Below are positions 8,982 through 18,970 of a stretch of DNA of 57,812 nt, one piece after another. The position numbers were made by a program, and so were the translations under genes. The stretch covers positions 1 through 57,812 of the forward strand of contig NZ_JAAZWB010000091.1 in assembly GCF_012524115.1 (NCBI RefSeq), written 5' to 3'. Each line of letters starts with the position of its first letter. The first letter of the stretch is position 1. The notes under the pieces were generated by a model. The model was not told where the DNA came from, searched no databases, and saw nothing but the letters and a program-made list of their open reading frames with translations. Source of the DNA: Bacillus sp. RO1 (lineage in GTDB: Bacteria > Bacillota > Bacilli > Bacillales > Bacillaceae_I).

Positions 8982-9048
8982 GTGGTAGGGAACAATTTGT
9001 TAAGTGTTGAGGAAATGAAAGAGGATAGAAAAAGTTTTTGCTCAATCC

Positions 9049-9078
9049 TTAACAATACTGGAGTAAACCATGTATAAT
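9049..9078 (+). promoter_or_regulatory. Sigma-A promoter of metS
   Basis: TTAACA, 18 bases, TATAAT. It predicts a leader of about 115 bases before metS. Confidence 0.6.
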
Positions 9079-9121
9079 AGTTATAAAAAATAGGTTATGA
9101 TGTTGATATATATAGGAAGTC

Positions 9122-9161
9122 GAAAACGCTCATCGCTCTCGTCCATTGGGCGGGAGTTTTC
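9122..9161 (+). promoter_or_regulatory. Leader hairpin upstream of metS
   Basis: GAAAACGCTC can pair with GGGAGTTTTC (ten positions, one mismatch) around a 20-base loop, followed by TACTTTTAT. It could be a weak terminator or a processing or attenuation structure. No T-box consensus is present. Confidence 0.4.
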
Positions 9162-9193
9162 TACTTTTATATGTTTCGATTATAGGGAGGTAA

Positions 9194-11188
<1,995 letters not shown>

Positions 11189-11218
11189 TTAGTTTTTGGA
11201 TAAAATAATTTCAGAATG

Positions 11219-11266
11219 AAAGAGGTGTTTCACGTGTAACAACGGGTTGCACCTCTTTGTTTCTTT
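11219..11266 (+). terminator. Terminator after metS
   Basis: AAAGAGGTG pairs perfectly with CACCTCTTT around a 22-base loop, followed by GTTTCTTTT. A shorter palindrome CACGTG lies in the loop. Confidence 0.8.
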
Positions 11267-11347
11267 TACCGGATACTATTTGCTTATATTATTTTAATAA
11301 AAGGATTTAATTCTCATTTCAACCAATATATTACGGGAGTGTTTTTC

Positions 11348-12115
11348 ATGTTATTTGATACACATGTGCATTTGAATGCAGATCAATATGAGGAAGATTT
11401 ACAAGAGGTAATTGATCGTGCACAAGCTGAAAAGGTAACGAATATGGTGGTGGTTGGGTTTGACAGAAAAACGATCACCAGGGCGATGGAGCTTGTGGAA
11501 AAGTACGATTTTCTTTATGCAGCTGTTGGTTGGCATCCGGTCGATGCGATAGATATGACAGAAGAGGACCTAGCATGGATAGAAGACCTCGCATCCCATG
11601 AAAAAGTAGTAGCAATCGGAGAGATGGGGCTGGATTATCATTGGGATAAATCACCCAAAGAGGTACAAAAAGAAGTGTTTCGCAAACAAATTCAGCTTGC
11701 GAAAAAAGTGAAACTACCTATCGTCATCCATAACAGGGACGCAACAGCAGATGTGGTACAAATTTTAAAAGAAGAGGATGCCAAAGAAGTGGGAGGAATC
11801 ATGCATTGCTTTACAGGTAGCTTAGAAGTGGCGAAAGAATGTATGGAGATGAATTTCTATATTTCATTTGGCGGACCTGTCACGTTTAAAAATGCGAAAA
11901 AACCAAAAGAAGTGGTAAAAGAGATCCCGATGGAAAAACTTCTCATTGAAACTGACTGCCCATATCTTACTCCACACCCATACAGAGGAAAAAGAAATGA
12001 GCCGGGTTATGTAAGACTGGTTGCAGAACAAATTGCAGAGTTAAAAGAATTAAGGATAGAGGAAGTAGCAGAAAAAACAACAGCAAATGCTAAGAAATTA
12101 TTCGGCATAATTTGA
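11348..12115 (+). CDS. yabD: TatD family deoxyribonuclease YabD
   Basis: 255 residues; TIM-barrel metal-dependent hydrolase of the TatD family (3'-5' DNase activity in characterised members). Metal ligands visible: DTHVHLN at residues 4-10, GEMGLDYHW, the HNRDA histidine, MHCFTG, and ETDCPYLTPHPYRGKRNEP. ATG 11348 has CGGGAG at 11334-11339, and GTG 11339 overlaps that SD, so the longer frame is rejected. Between metS and yabE as in B. subtilis. Confidence 0.95.
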   Translation: MLFDTHVHLNADQYEEDLQEVIDRAQAEKVTNMVVVGFDRKTITRAMELVEKYDFLYAAVGWHPVDAIDMTEEDLAWIEDLASHEKVVAIGEMGLDYHWDKSPKEVQKEVFRKQIQLAKKVKLPIVIHNRDATADVVQILKEEDAKEVGGIMHCFTGSLEVAKECMEMNFYISFGGPVTFKNAKKPKEVVKEIPMEKLLIETDCPYLTPHPYRGKRNEPGYVRLVAEQIAELKELRIEEVAEKTTANAKKLFGII

Positions 12116-12279
12116 CATAGAATCTTGTCAAAAACGGCGGATACTTGTCCAATTCGGGAAAAAACAATAAGTTCTACCTCTCTACTTCTCCTCATAGGAT
12201 AAACGTGTCGATAGTTTTCACTTCCCTTTTGTGAGAATTTTCTGCATAATAGACATTACGGTCGAGCCAATGGAAAGGG

Positions 12280-12308
12280 TTGACAAGTTACATAACTGTC
12301 TATATAAT
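12280..12308 (+). promoter_or_regulatory. Sigma-A promoter of yabE
   Basis: Perfect TTGACA, 17 bases, perfect TATAAT. The start codon of yabE is about 30 bases downstream. The rest of the 223-base yabD-yabE gap shows no ORF or hairpin that I can support. Confidence 0.9.
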
Positions 12309-12338
12309 CCATTCGAGGAGAAGGAGGCGTTTTTTTAC

Positions 12339-13547
12339 ATGTTAAATAGCATGAAAAAACTGTTTTCTGGTAAGTTGAGCAGGACGAAACTGGCCATTAC
12401 TTTAACTAGTTTCATAGTCTTCTCAACCATACTTGGCTTTGGTGTCTTTCATGGCACAAAGGCTGCTGTAACAGTGAATGTGGACGGTGAGGAAGTCACA
12501 GTGCGCACACACGCAAAAACTGTAGCGGATATTCTAAAAGAGTTGGACATAGAAGTCCATCCTGAGGACCGGTTGGAACCTTCAAAGGATACCGTTGTCA
12601 GCGATTCCATGCAGATTGTCTGGGATCCTGCGAAAGAAGTGAAACTTGTCATCGATGATAAGGAACACAACATTTATACGACAGCAGAGACAGTACAAGA
12701 TTTCTTAACAGAAAGAGATATAGATATAAAAGAGCACGATAAAGTAAGTCAAGAGTTAAATACCCCACTTAAAGACAATCTAGTCATTGCCATCGAGAAG
12801 GCATTTGAAGTTACTTTGAATGTCGGGGGGGAAAAACAACAAGTATGGTCTACTTCGACTACGGTCGCTGACTTTTTAGAACAGCACGATATCACAGTAA
12901 ATGATCTTGACCGAGTGGAGCCTAGTCTAGAAGAATTGGTAGCAAAAGATACTGTAGTTAATATTACTAGAGTTGAAAAGGTCACCGATGTAGTGGAAGA
13001 GCCTATAGAGTTTGGTGTTGTAACACAAAATGATAGTTCCCTTGATAAGGGCAAAGAACAAGTGGTCCAGCAAGGGGAAAATGGGACCGTTGCCAATCAT
13101 TATGAAGTCATATTAGAGAACGGCAAAGAAGTTTCCCGTGAATTGGTGAAAACAGAAACGGTTAAAGAATCGTTAGACCGCATCGTTGCTGTTGGAACAA
13201 AAGCTCCGCCACCACCTAAACCGCAACAGGTTGTGTCACGTAGTACAGAGTCAAGCTCTAAAGAGTTTTATGTTTCTTCTACGGCGTATACAGCATTCTG
13301 TAATGGATGCAGTGGTGTGACGAGTACAGGCATTAACTTGCGTACAAATCCGGGAGCAAAAGTAATTGCAGTAGATCCTAGTGTCATTCCTTTAGGGACA
13401 AAAGTCTATGTGGAAGGCTATGGTTATGCTGTAGCTGGAGATACCGGCGGTGCCATCAAAGGCCACAAAATCGATGTGTTCTTCGCTGATAAAGATGCTG
13501 CTTATCGTTGGGGAAGGAAAAAAGTGAAAATCAAGATTCTTGATTAA
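12339..13547 (+). CDS. yabE: Cell-wall protein YabE: DUF348 repeats, G5 and 3D domains
   Basis: 402 residues. An N-terminal membrane anchor or signal (AITLTSFIVFSTILGFGVFHG, about residues 19-39) is followed by three DUF348 repeats with the recurrent pattern V..T.A.TV.D.L, a G5 domain (about 215-290) and a C-terminal 3D domain (STAYT..., DTGGAIKG, IDVFF) with the conserved aspartates of lytic-transglycosylase-like folds. It resembles Rpf/Sps cell-wall remodelling proteins; the substrate is inferred to be peptidoglycan. ATG 12339 has AAGGAGG at 12321-12327; the longer frame from 12231 would start upstream of the promoter. Confidence 0.92.
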   Translation: MLNSMKKLFSGKLSRTKLAITLTSFIVFSTILGFGVFHGTKAAVTVNVDGEEVTVRTHAKTVADILKELDIEVHPEDRLEPSKDTVVSDSMQIVWDPAKEVKLVIDDKEHNIYTTAETVQDFLTERDIDIKEHDKVSQELNTPLKDNLVIAIEKAFEVTLNVGGEKQQVWSTSTTVADFLEQHDITVNDLDRVEPSLEELVAKDTVVNITRVEKVTDVVEEPIEFGVVTQNDSSLDKGKEQVVQQGENGTVANHYEVILENGKEVSRELVKTETVKESLDRIVAVGTKAPPPPKPQQVVSRSTESSSKEFYVSSTAYTAFCNGCSGVTSTGINLRTNPGAKVIAVDPSVIPLGTKVYVEGYGYAVAGDTGGAIKGHKIDVFFADKDAAYRWGRKKVKIKILD

Positions 13548-13567
13548 TGTATTGTGATACTAGTTCT

Positions 13568-13599
13568 AGCAGGGGTTTATTTCAAGCCTCTGCTTTTTT
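13568..13599 (+). terminator. Terminator after yabE
   Basis: AGCAGGGG pairs with CCTCTGCT (one G-T wobble) around an 11-base loop, then TTTTTT. Confidence 0.8.
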
Positions 13600-13724
13600 C
13601 TGTTAAAATAAATATTAGTAATAAAAGACAAAATAAAGTAGAATACATACTATTGTTTGTTTTTGCTTTTCATATCATTAGACGTTTATCATAGACGAAA
13701 AGTTTCACTCTTTTGGAGGAAAAA

Positions 13725-14279
13725 ATGAAAATAAAAGAAATTATTGTGGTGGAAGGAAAAGATGATACGGTAGCCATTAAACGGGCTGTTGATGCTGATA
13801 CGATCGAAACAGGCGGATCGGCAATAAATGAGGAGATACTAAACCGTATAAAGCATGCTCAGGAGACAAGAGGTGTCATTGTATTCACAGATCCTGACTA
13901 TCCTGGGGAAAAGATACGCCATACCATCAGAGAGGCTGTTCCTGGCTGTAAACATGCGTTTTTACCTAAAGATAAGGCGCGCGGCAAAAACGGCAAAGGG
14001 ATAGGGGTAGAGCATGCCACAGTGAGTGATATTCAACAAGCGCTTAACGGGTTGCATCAAGAGTATGAACAGGAAACCGAAGAGATTCCTTTTGAAGCGC
14101 TTGTGTATTATGGACTTGTTGCGGGTCCTACAGCCAAAAATAGAAGAGAACGCCTTGGCATAGAACTAAACATTGGCTATACGAACGGCAAGCAGTTGCA
14201 AAAGCGCCTGCAAATGTTCCATATCTCTTTAGATAGATTGAAACAAGCAGTAATGAAAATTGACCAGGAGGAGCAATAA
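13725..14279 (+). CDS. rnmV: Ribonuclease M5
   Basis: 184 residues; matures 5S rRNA by cutting its precursor duplex, with ribosomal protein L18 as cofactor. TOPRIM motifs IIVVEGKDD (start) and FTDPDYPGEKIR (DxD-type) are visible, and the C-terminal IGYTNGKQLQKRLQMF is typical. GGAGGA at 13715-13720 fixes ATG 13725. It is directly followed by rsmA with no gap, so the two rRNA maturation genes are coupled. Its substrate family is represented in this window by the 5S at 1-71. Confidence 0.95.
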   Translation: MKIKEIIVVEGKDDTVAIKRAVDADTIETGGSAINEEILNRIKHAQETRGVIVFTDPDYPGEKIRHTIREAVPGCKHAFLPKDKARGKNGKGIGVEHATVSDIQQALNGLHQEYEQETEEIPFEALVYYGLVAGPTAKNRRERLGIELNIGYTNGKQLQKRLQMFHISLDRLKQAVMKIDQEEQ

Positions 14280-15190
<911 letters not shown>

Positions 15191-15198
15191 GGATTGAG

Positions 15199-15253
15199 TT
15201 GATTTCCGTTCCAGGCGCTTCGTTTGCCTGTGGGCGGTCCGTGATCCTCCTCG
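15199..15253 (-). repeat. GC-rich structured repeat, copy 3, 3' half
   Basis: Minus-strand 3' half of an element (GGAAATCAAC terminus, AGGCGC-type arm, GCCGAGGAGG). Its 5' half lies at 15487-15525; the two were separated by the insertion at 15262-15478. The joined sequence is most similar to copy 10 at 35944, sharing GGAAGGGACAGGTGAGACC. Confidence 0.7.
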
Positions 15254-15261
15254 GCTTGCGC

Positions 15262-15478
15262 TGAGGCCACTGAAAACTGATAACGTAAATTTATTAGTGA
15301 TTCCTAGCTGATGATTGGAGCAGAAGGCGAAGACTCCTTAGGGAGATAGCATTAGGTGGAGACCCCGCAGGCGAAGCCGAGGAGGCTACAGCAACGCCCC
15401 TAGGAAAGCGAAGCCATTTGCGGAAATCAACAGCGGTGTCTAACATCATCTAAAATCAAAGGCTTTTTCAGTAGCCTC
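15262..15478. mobile_element. MITE-like 217-bp insertion with target duplication
   Basis: The ends carry GAGGCCACTGAAAA (15263-15276) and its inverse TTTTCAGTAGCCTC (15465-15478), 13 of 14 matching. The 8-base GCTTGCGC flanks it on both sides (15254-15261 and 15479-15486), as a target-site duplication. It has no transposase ORF and contains structured repeat copy 4. It splits copy 3 in its apical loop. The parent insertion-sequence family is not identified. Confidence 0.65.
15306..15434 (+). repeat. GC-rich structured repeat, copy 4 (inside the MITE)
   Basis: 129 bases from AGCTGATGATTGG to AATCAACAGC, with GGAGACCCCGCAGGC and GCCGAGGAGGCTACAG in the centre and the tail GGTGTCTAAC. Arms GCAGAAGGC/GCCATTTGC pair. 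One P4 arm has a mismatch (GCATT versus AACGC), so this copy is slightly decayed. Confidence 0.8.
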
Positions 15479-15486
15479 GCTTGCGC

Positions 15487-15525
15487 CTGTGGGGTCTCAC
15501 CTGTCCCTTCCACTCCAATCAACTT
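15487..15525 (-). repeat. GC-rich structured repeat, copy 3, 5' half
   Basis: The minus-strand 5' half of copy 3, beginning GTTGATTGGAGTGG and reading GGGACAGGTGAGACCCCAC. About 25 bases present in copy 10 between two GGAAGG-like words are missing, consistent with slipped deletion. Confidence 0.65.
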
Positions 15526-15562
15526 ACGATATTCATTCAGTATTGGAAATTCATTAGTCAAA

Positions 15563-15704
15563 AATGGATAAATCCTATTTACAATGGATAAATCCTATTT
15601 CCAATGGATAAATCACTTTTATAATGGATAAATCGTTTTTACGATGGATATAAGTGTCTTTACAATGGATAAAACAATTTTAGGATGGATAAACGAAAAT
15701 TCAC
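15563..15704. repeat. Seven tandem ATGGATAAA repeats, period 20-21 bp
   Basis: ATGGATA occurs at 15564, 15584, 15604, 15624, 15644, 15665 and 15685, with a variable TATTTAC-type remainder. The fifth unit is the variant ATGGATATAAG. There are no unique spacers. The same array, with the same variant in the third-from-last unit, occurs at 36094. Confidence 0.9.
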
Positions 15705-15735
15705 CCGATATTATAGTGTCAAAGGTAGCTATCAT

Positions 15736-15850
15736 GAAGGGGTTTTTGCCAAATTAATAAGAAAGTTACCAAAAACCCTTTTAAGTAAAACCACAAACAC
15801 AAAAAAGCTGCCACAGCAACAAGTATCTCCTAAAGATGTGGCAGTTTTTA
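15736..15850. terminator. Two consecutive hairpins, second a bidirectional terminator
   Basis: First hairpin: AAGGGGTTTTTG pairs with CCAAAAACCCTT with a one-base bulge (15736-15783). Second: CTGCCACA (15808-15815) pairs with TGTGGCAG (15837-15844), flanked by AAAAAA before and TTTTT after. The same GCTGCCACA hairpin serves the tRNA operon at 36313-36365. Here no minus-strand gene needs it. Confidence 0.65.
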
Positions 15851-15914
15851 TAATGCTCTGAAATTGAATACGGGCCAATGCGCTCGCAACCTCCATAACA
15901 CCAAGGAAAGTGCT

Positions 15915-15943
15915 CACACACATAAAGACCCGTGCATACTCTA
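15915..15943 (+). promoter_or_regulatory. Sigma-K promoter of yabG
   Basis: CACA at 15915-15918, 16 bases, then CATACTCTA (15935-15943), matching the sigma-K -35 (AC) and -10 (CATANNNTA). yabG is sigma-K dependent in B. subtilis. Confidence 0.6.
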
Positions 15944-15995
15944 GGTTAGATAGACCGTTGGGGTAAATGCCTTCTCCAAGTTGGAGGGAAAAATG

Positions 15996-16892
15996 ATGCT
16001 GAAAATTGGAGACATTGTTGCACGAAAATCCTATAATTATGACCTGTTATTTCGTGTGATGGATATACATGAAAATGAATTAAAACAGCGAGTTGTTTTA
16101 TTATATGGGGAAGATGTCAGGCTGATGGCAGACGCCCTCTACGAAGATTTGAAAGTAGTAGATGGAAAAGAGCAGATGACCAGAAAGCAACGAGCAGAAT
16201 CAAAGGTTAACAGGTCTTTGCAGCTACTGCAACAGGATTACCAGCTCATTCGGGAGAAGAATGAATACGAGGCAACAGGTGGCTATAGTACAGAGCAAAA
16301 CTATTTTCAAGTGCCGGGTAAGGTGTTGCATTTGGATGGAGATCCTTTGTATTTGAAAAAGTGCCTGGAGCTTTACGAAAGAATTGGCGTACCAGTACAT
16401 GGCGTGCATGCAAATGAGAAAGAAATGCCTCTGAAAATAACGGAGTTAATGGAAAAGTATCGACCGGATATCTTAGTCATAACCGGTCATGACGCATACT
16501 CCAAAAGCAAGGGAAAAGTGTCTGACCTTAAAGCATATCGCCACTCATGGCACTTTGTGCAAACAGTAAAAGAAGCCCGCCGGATCCAACCAAACCTTGA
16601 TCAGTTAGTCATTTTTGCAGGAGCGTGCCAGTCCCATTTTGAATCGTTAATACAAGCAGGCGCAAACTTTGCAAGCTCTCCCTCTCGAGTGAATATCCAT
16701 GCTCTTGATCCAGTTTATATTGTGGGTAGAATCTGCTTTACTCCTTTTATGGAACGGGTAAATGTTTGGGATTTACTGCGGAACACATTAACAGGAGATA
16801 AGGGGTTGGGGGGGATTGAGACAAGAGGAGTGTTACGAACAGGGATGCCTTTTAGACCTTATAACGAAGACGAAGAAGATGAAGACTCTTAA
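15996..16892 (+). CDS. yabG: Sporulation-specific cysteine protease YabG
   Basis: 298 residues. YabG is a coat-associated protease that processes coat proteins such as SpoIVA and SafA late in spore formation. The conserved core VITGHDAYSK (His165) and FAGACQSHFESLI (Cys211) carries the proposed catalytic His and Cys. MPGK-like VPGKVLHLDGD, FASSPSRVNIHALDP and GIETRGVLR are also conserved. ATG 15996 (MLKIGDIVARKSYN) is preferred over ATG 15993, since GGAGGG lies at 15983-15988. It has an acidic C-terminal tail (EDEEDEDS). Expected in the mother cell. Confidence 0.93.
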   Translation: MLKIGDIVARKSYNYDLLFRVMDIHENELKQRVVLLYGEDVRLMADALYEDLKVVDGKEQMTRKQRAESKVNRSLQLLQQDYQLIREKNEYEATGGYSTEQNYFQVPGKVLHLDGDPLYLKKCLELYERIGVPVHGVHANEKEMPLKITELMEKYRPDILVITGHDAYSKSKGKVSDLKAYRHSWHFVQTVKEARRIQPNLDQLVIFAGACQSHFESLIQAGANFASSPSRVNIHALDPVYIVGRICFTPFMERVNVWDLLRNTLTGDKGLGGIETRGVLRTGMPFRPYNEDEEDEDS

Positions 16893-16914
16893 CGGTGGAA
16901 GTTAAGGGTTTTTT
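16888..16914 (+). terminator. Terminator overlapping the yabG stop
   Basis: CTTAAC (16888) pairs with GTTAAG around a seven-base loop, then TTTTTT. The stop codon lies in the 5' arm. Confidence 0.75.
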
Positions 16915-17056
16915 GTCGTATTTTCGCATGTTTATCTATGTTCAAAAACCTTTAGTGGCAAGGCTTAAAAGATGAATTTAATATTTATACATATTTATTC
17001 CAATATATGCGCATAGTAAATGTAGACATATGAAGATAATTGTAGACAGAAATATA

Positions 17057-17086
17057 TTGACAGGTTGCTTTTGTGGTTGTTATAAT
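17057..17086 (+). promoter_or_regulatory. Sigma-A promoter of veg
   Basis: TTGACA, 18 bases, TATAAT, in an AT-rich region. The B. subtilis veg promoter is among the strongest sigma-A promoters. Confidence 0.85.
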
Positions 17087-17154
17087 TTTAAGTTTTATTT
17101 GATTTTTTATTAAAATTATGTTACACTAACTATAGTATAGTGAGGTGGAGTGAA

Positions 17155-17418
17155 ATGGGAAAAACGTTAGTAGATATCAAAAGGACGTTAGATTCTAATT
17201 TAGGTAAAAAGTTAACTCTTCGTGCTAACGGTGGTCGTAGAAAGACAATTGAGCGCATAGGGATATTAGCAGAAACTTATCCATCAGTATTTGTAATAGA
17301 ACTAGATCAAGACGAAAATGCTTTTGAACGTGTATCCTACAGCTATGCAGATGTCCTCACAGAGACGGTACAACTTACATTTTTCGAAGAAGGAAATATG
17401 GCTATAAGTGGGCAGTAG
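17155..17418 (+). CDS. veg: Veg protein
   Basis: 87 residues, small Sm-like beta-barrel family; in B. subtilis Veg stimulates biofilm formation by acting against the repressor Sin[54 protein letters not shown] spans the conserved core. ATG 17155 is chosen (MGKTL) with GAGGTGGAG upstream; the ORF continues five codons further upstream through the SD. The strong promoter and small size imply high constitutive expression. Confidence 0.94.
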   Translation: MGKTLVDIKRTLDSNLGKKLTLRANGGRRKTIERIGILAETYPSVFVIELDQDENAFERVSYSYADVLTETVQLTFFEEGNMAISGQ

Positions 17419-17446
17419 ACAAATTTGTTTGCTGCTTTTTATTTTG
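17412..17446 (+). terminator. Terminator overlapping the veg stop
   Basis: GCAG and ACAAA pair with CTGC and TTTGT, interrupted by internal unpaired bases, then TTTTTATTTT. Confidence 0.65.
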
Positions 17447-17465
17447 CCCTTTTTTATAACATATA

Positions 17466-17592
17466 GCTGTTGATTGGAGCAAAAGGCGAAGACTCCGGCG
17501 GGAGGCAGAGCTTGGTGGAGACCCCACAGGCTTGCCGAGGAGGCTCCAGCAGCTCCCCGCGGAAAGCGAAGCCATTTGCGGAAATCAACAGC
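17466..17592 (+). repeat. GC-rich structured repeat, copy 5
   Basis: 127 bases with a perfect 10-bp terminal inverted repeat, GCTGTTGATT and AATCAACAGC. The P4 arms are GAGCT/AGCTC where other copies have GCGCT/AGCGC or GCGTT/AACGC, so pairing is preserved by double changes. It lies between veg and sspF. Confidence 0.85.
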
Positions 17593-17632
17593 GACGTTTA
17601 GAGCAATCTCCCAAAAATACATATATAACCGC

Positions 17633-17662
17633 TTATAAAAACACAAAACCCCTCCAATACTA
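17633..17662 (+). promoter_or_regulatory. Possible sigma-G promoter of sspF
   Basis: TTATA (17633-17637) and CAATACTA (17655-17662) with a spacer of about 17 resemble the sigma-G consensus, with one mismatch in each box. Expected for a spore protein gene; not certain. Confidence 0.4.
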
Positions 17663-17702
17663 ATATTGTCGCGATCATTGATCAACGAGGAGGGCTTTTA
17701 TC

Positions 17703-17882
17703 ATGAGCAGAAGACGAAGCATAATGTCTCATCAGCTTAAAGAAGAACTGGCAAAAGAACTGGGCTTCTATGATGTCGTCCAAAACGAAGGCTGGGGCGG
17801 AATAAAAGCCAAGGATGCCGGGAACATGGTAAAACGTGCCATAGAATTGGCGGAGCGACAACTTGTACAACAACAAAAATAG
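17703..17882 (+). CDS. sspF: Small acid-soluble spore protein SspF
   Basis: 59 residues, too short for common ORF cut-offs. It begins [21 protein letters not shown] and contains [22 protein letters not shown], the second helix signature of alpha/beta-type SASPs; the RRR start and [11 protein letters not shown] block identify the SspF type found beside veg and ispE. These proteins coat spore DNA in A-form-like complexes and protect it from UV. GAGGAGGG lies about ten bases before ATG 17703. A strong terminator follows. Expected forespore expression (sigma-G). Confidence 0.92.
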   Translation: MSRRRSIMSHQLKEELAKELGFYDVVQNEGWGGIKAKDAGNMVKRAIELAERQLVQQQK

Positions 17883-17892
17883 ATAAAAGAAG

Positions 17893-17921
17893 AACCGAAG
17901 TGTAAGCCGCTTCGGTTTTTT
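17893..17921 (+). terminator. Terminator after sspF
   Basis: AACCGAAG pairs perfectly with CTTCGGTT around a nine-base loop, followed by TTTTT. Confidence 0.9.
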
Positions 17922-17996
17922 GGCAACATAAAAAACGTAGGCCACTTTTGAAAACATAATATTTCCCATTCATGGAGATATTTCTGTCAAGGAATA

Positions 17997-18005
17997 TGGT
18001 ACAAT
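17997..18005 (+). promoter_or_regulatory. Extended -10 promoter of ispE
   Basis: TGGTACAAT is an extended -10 (TGN + TACAAT). No good -35 is seen 17 bases upstream. It lies about 40 bases before the ispE start. Confidence 0.5.
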
Positions 18006-18043
18006 ACATAGATAATTGGAGACGAATAAAGAAGGTGAAGAAA

Positions 18044-18913
18044 GTGAGACTGTTAGAAAAAGCACCAGCGAAAATTAACTTGTCGCTAGATGTGCTACAT
18101 AAGCGTCCAGACGGATTCCATGAAGTGAAAATGATTATGACCACTATCGATCTAGCTGACCGTATTGAACTGTCAGAGCGAAAAGATGGTCAAATCACCA
18201 TTCTATCTCATAATCGGTTTGTTCCCGACGACAATCGAAATTTGGCCTACCAAGCAGCTGCCCTGTTAAAAGAACGGTTTAACGTGAAGCAAGGGGTTTC
18301 CATCGGAATAACAAAGGTGATTCCTGTTGCAGCAGGATTGGCTGGCGGAAGCAGTGATGCCGCTGCAACGCTACGCGGTTTAAACAGGCTTTGGAAACTT
18401 GGGTTAACCTTGGATGAGCTGGCCGAGATTGGAGCAGAAATAGGTTCTGATGTATCATTCTGTGTGTATGGCGGAACTGCCCTTGCAACCGGAAGAGGGG
18501 AAATTGTTCAACATATCCCGGCACCGCCTCATAGTTGGATTGTGCTTGCGAAGCCGACAATCGGTGTATCAACCGCAGAAGTGTATAATAACCTTGACCT
18601 TAGTAAGGTAGAGCATCCGGATGTTGAAGGCATGCTTGATGCCATCCATAAAAATGATTATGAAAAGATGATTGGGCTTGTTGGCAATGTGTTGGAAAGT
18701 GTTACCTTGAAGCTCTATCCGGAAGTGGCGCATATCAAGGAACAGATGAAGAAATTCGGAGCGGATGCCGTTTTGATGAGCGGGAGTGGACCGACTGTCT
18801 TCGGTATCGTTCAATATGATTCAAGAATGCATCGTATATGCAATGGACTGAGAGGGTTCTGTGATCAAGTGTTTGCCGTCAGAATCCTAGGCGAACGGAA
18901 CAGTCTTGATTAA
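18044..18913 (+). CDS. ispE: 4-(cytidine 5'-diphospho)-2-C-methylerythritol kinase
   Basis: 289 residues; GHMP kinase in the MEP isoprenoid pathway. The ATP-binding loop [16 protein letters not shown]-terminal [12 protein letters not shown] (catalytic Lys region) and C-terminal [10 protein letters not shown] are present. The start is GTG 18044 ([12 protein letters not shown]) with GAAGGTG at 18031-18037, matching the family N-terminus; the open frame extends upstream to 17972 but would pass through the promoter. The purR operator begins at its stop codon. Confidence 0.95.
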   Translation: MRLLEKAPAKINLSLDVLHKRPDGFHEVKMIMTTIDLADRIELSERKDGQITILSHNRFVPDDNRNLAYQAAALLKERFNVKQGVSIGITKVIPVAAGLAGGSSDAAATLRGLNRLWKLGLTLDELAEIGAEIGSDVSFCVYGGTALATGRGEIVQHIPAPPHSWIVLAKPTIGVSTAEVYNNLDLSKVEHPDVEGMLDAIHKNDYEKMIGLVGNVLESVTLKLYPEVAHIKEQMKKFGADAVLMSGSGPTVFGIVQYDSRMHRICNGLRGFCDQVFAVRILGERNSLD

Positions 18914-18956
18914 ATCCGGATATTAATGTTATATTTACATTAGAATATTCGGATTT
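18906..18956 (+). promoter_or_regulatory. purR promoter with paired PurBoxes
   Basis: AAATCCGGATATT (18912-18924) and, inverted, AAATCCGAATATT (18944-18956) match the PurBox AWWWCCGAACWWT at 11 and 12 of 13 positions. Between and over them TTGATT (18906-18911), 18 bases, TATATT (18930-18935) can serve as a sigma-A promoter. This suggests PurR autoregulation, as reported in B. subtilis. Confidence 0.65.
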
Positions 18957-18970
18957 TAGGAGGAAGTAGC

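Noticed and set aside
15563-15704. Possible CRISPR array
   Set aside because: Units are contiguous 20-bp degenerate repeats without unique spacers, and no cas genes are present.
15850-15912. tRNA remnant at the 15.8-kb cassette (ATACGGG shared with the tRNA-Glu end)
   Set aside because: Only a 7-base match; no stem or loop of a tRNA can be recovered, so chance is sufficient.
15732-15923. 63-codon minus-strand ORF upstream of yabG
   Set aside because: It crosses two hairpins and the yabG promoter and has no SD.
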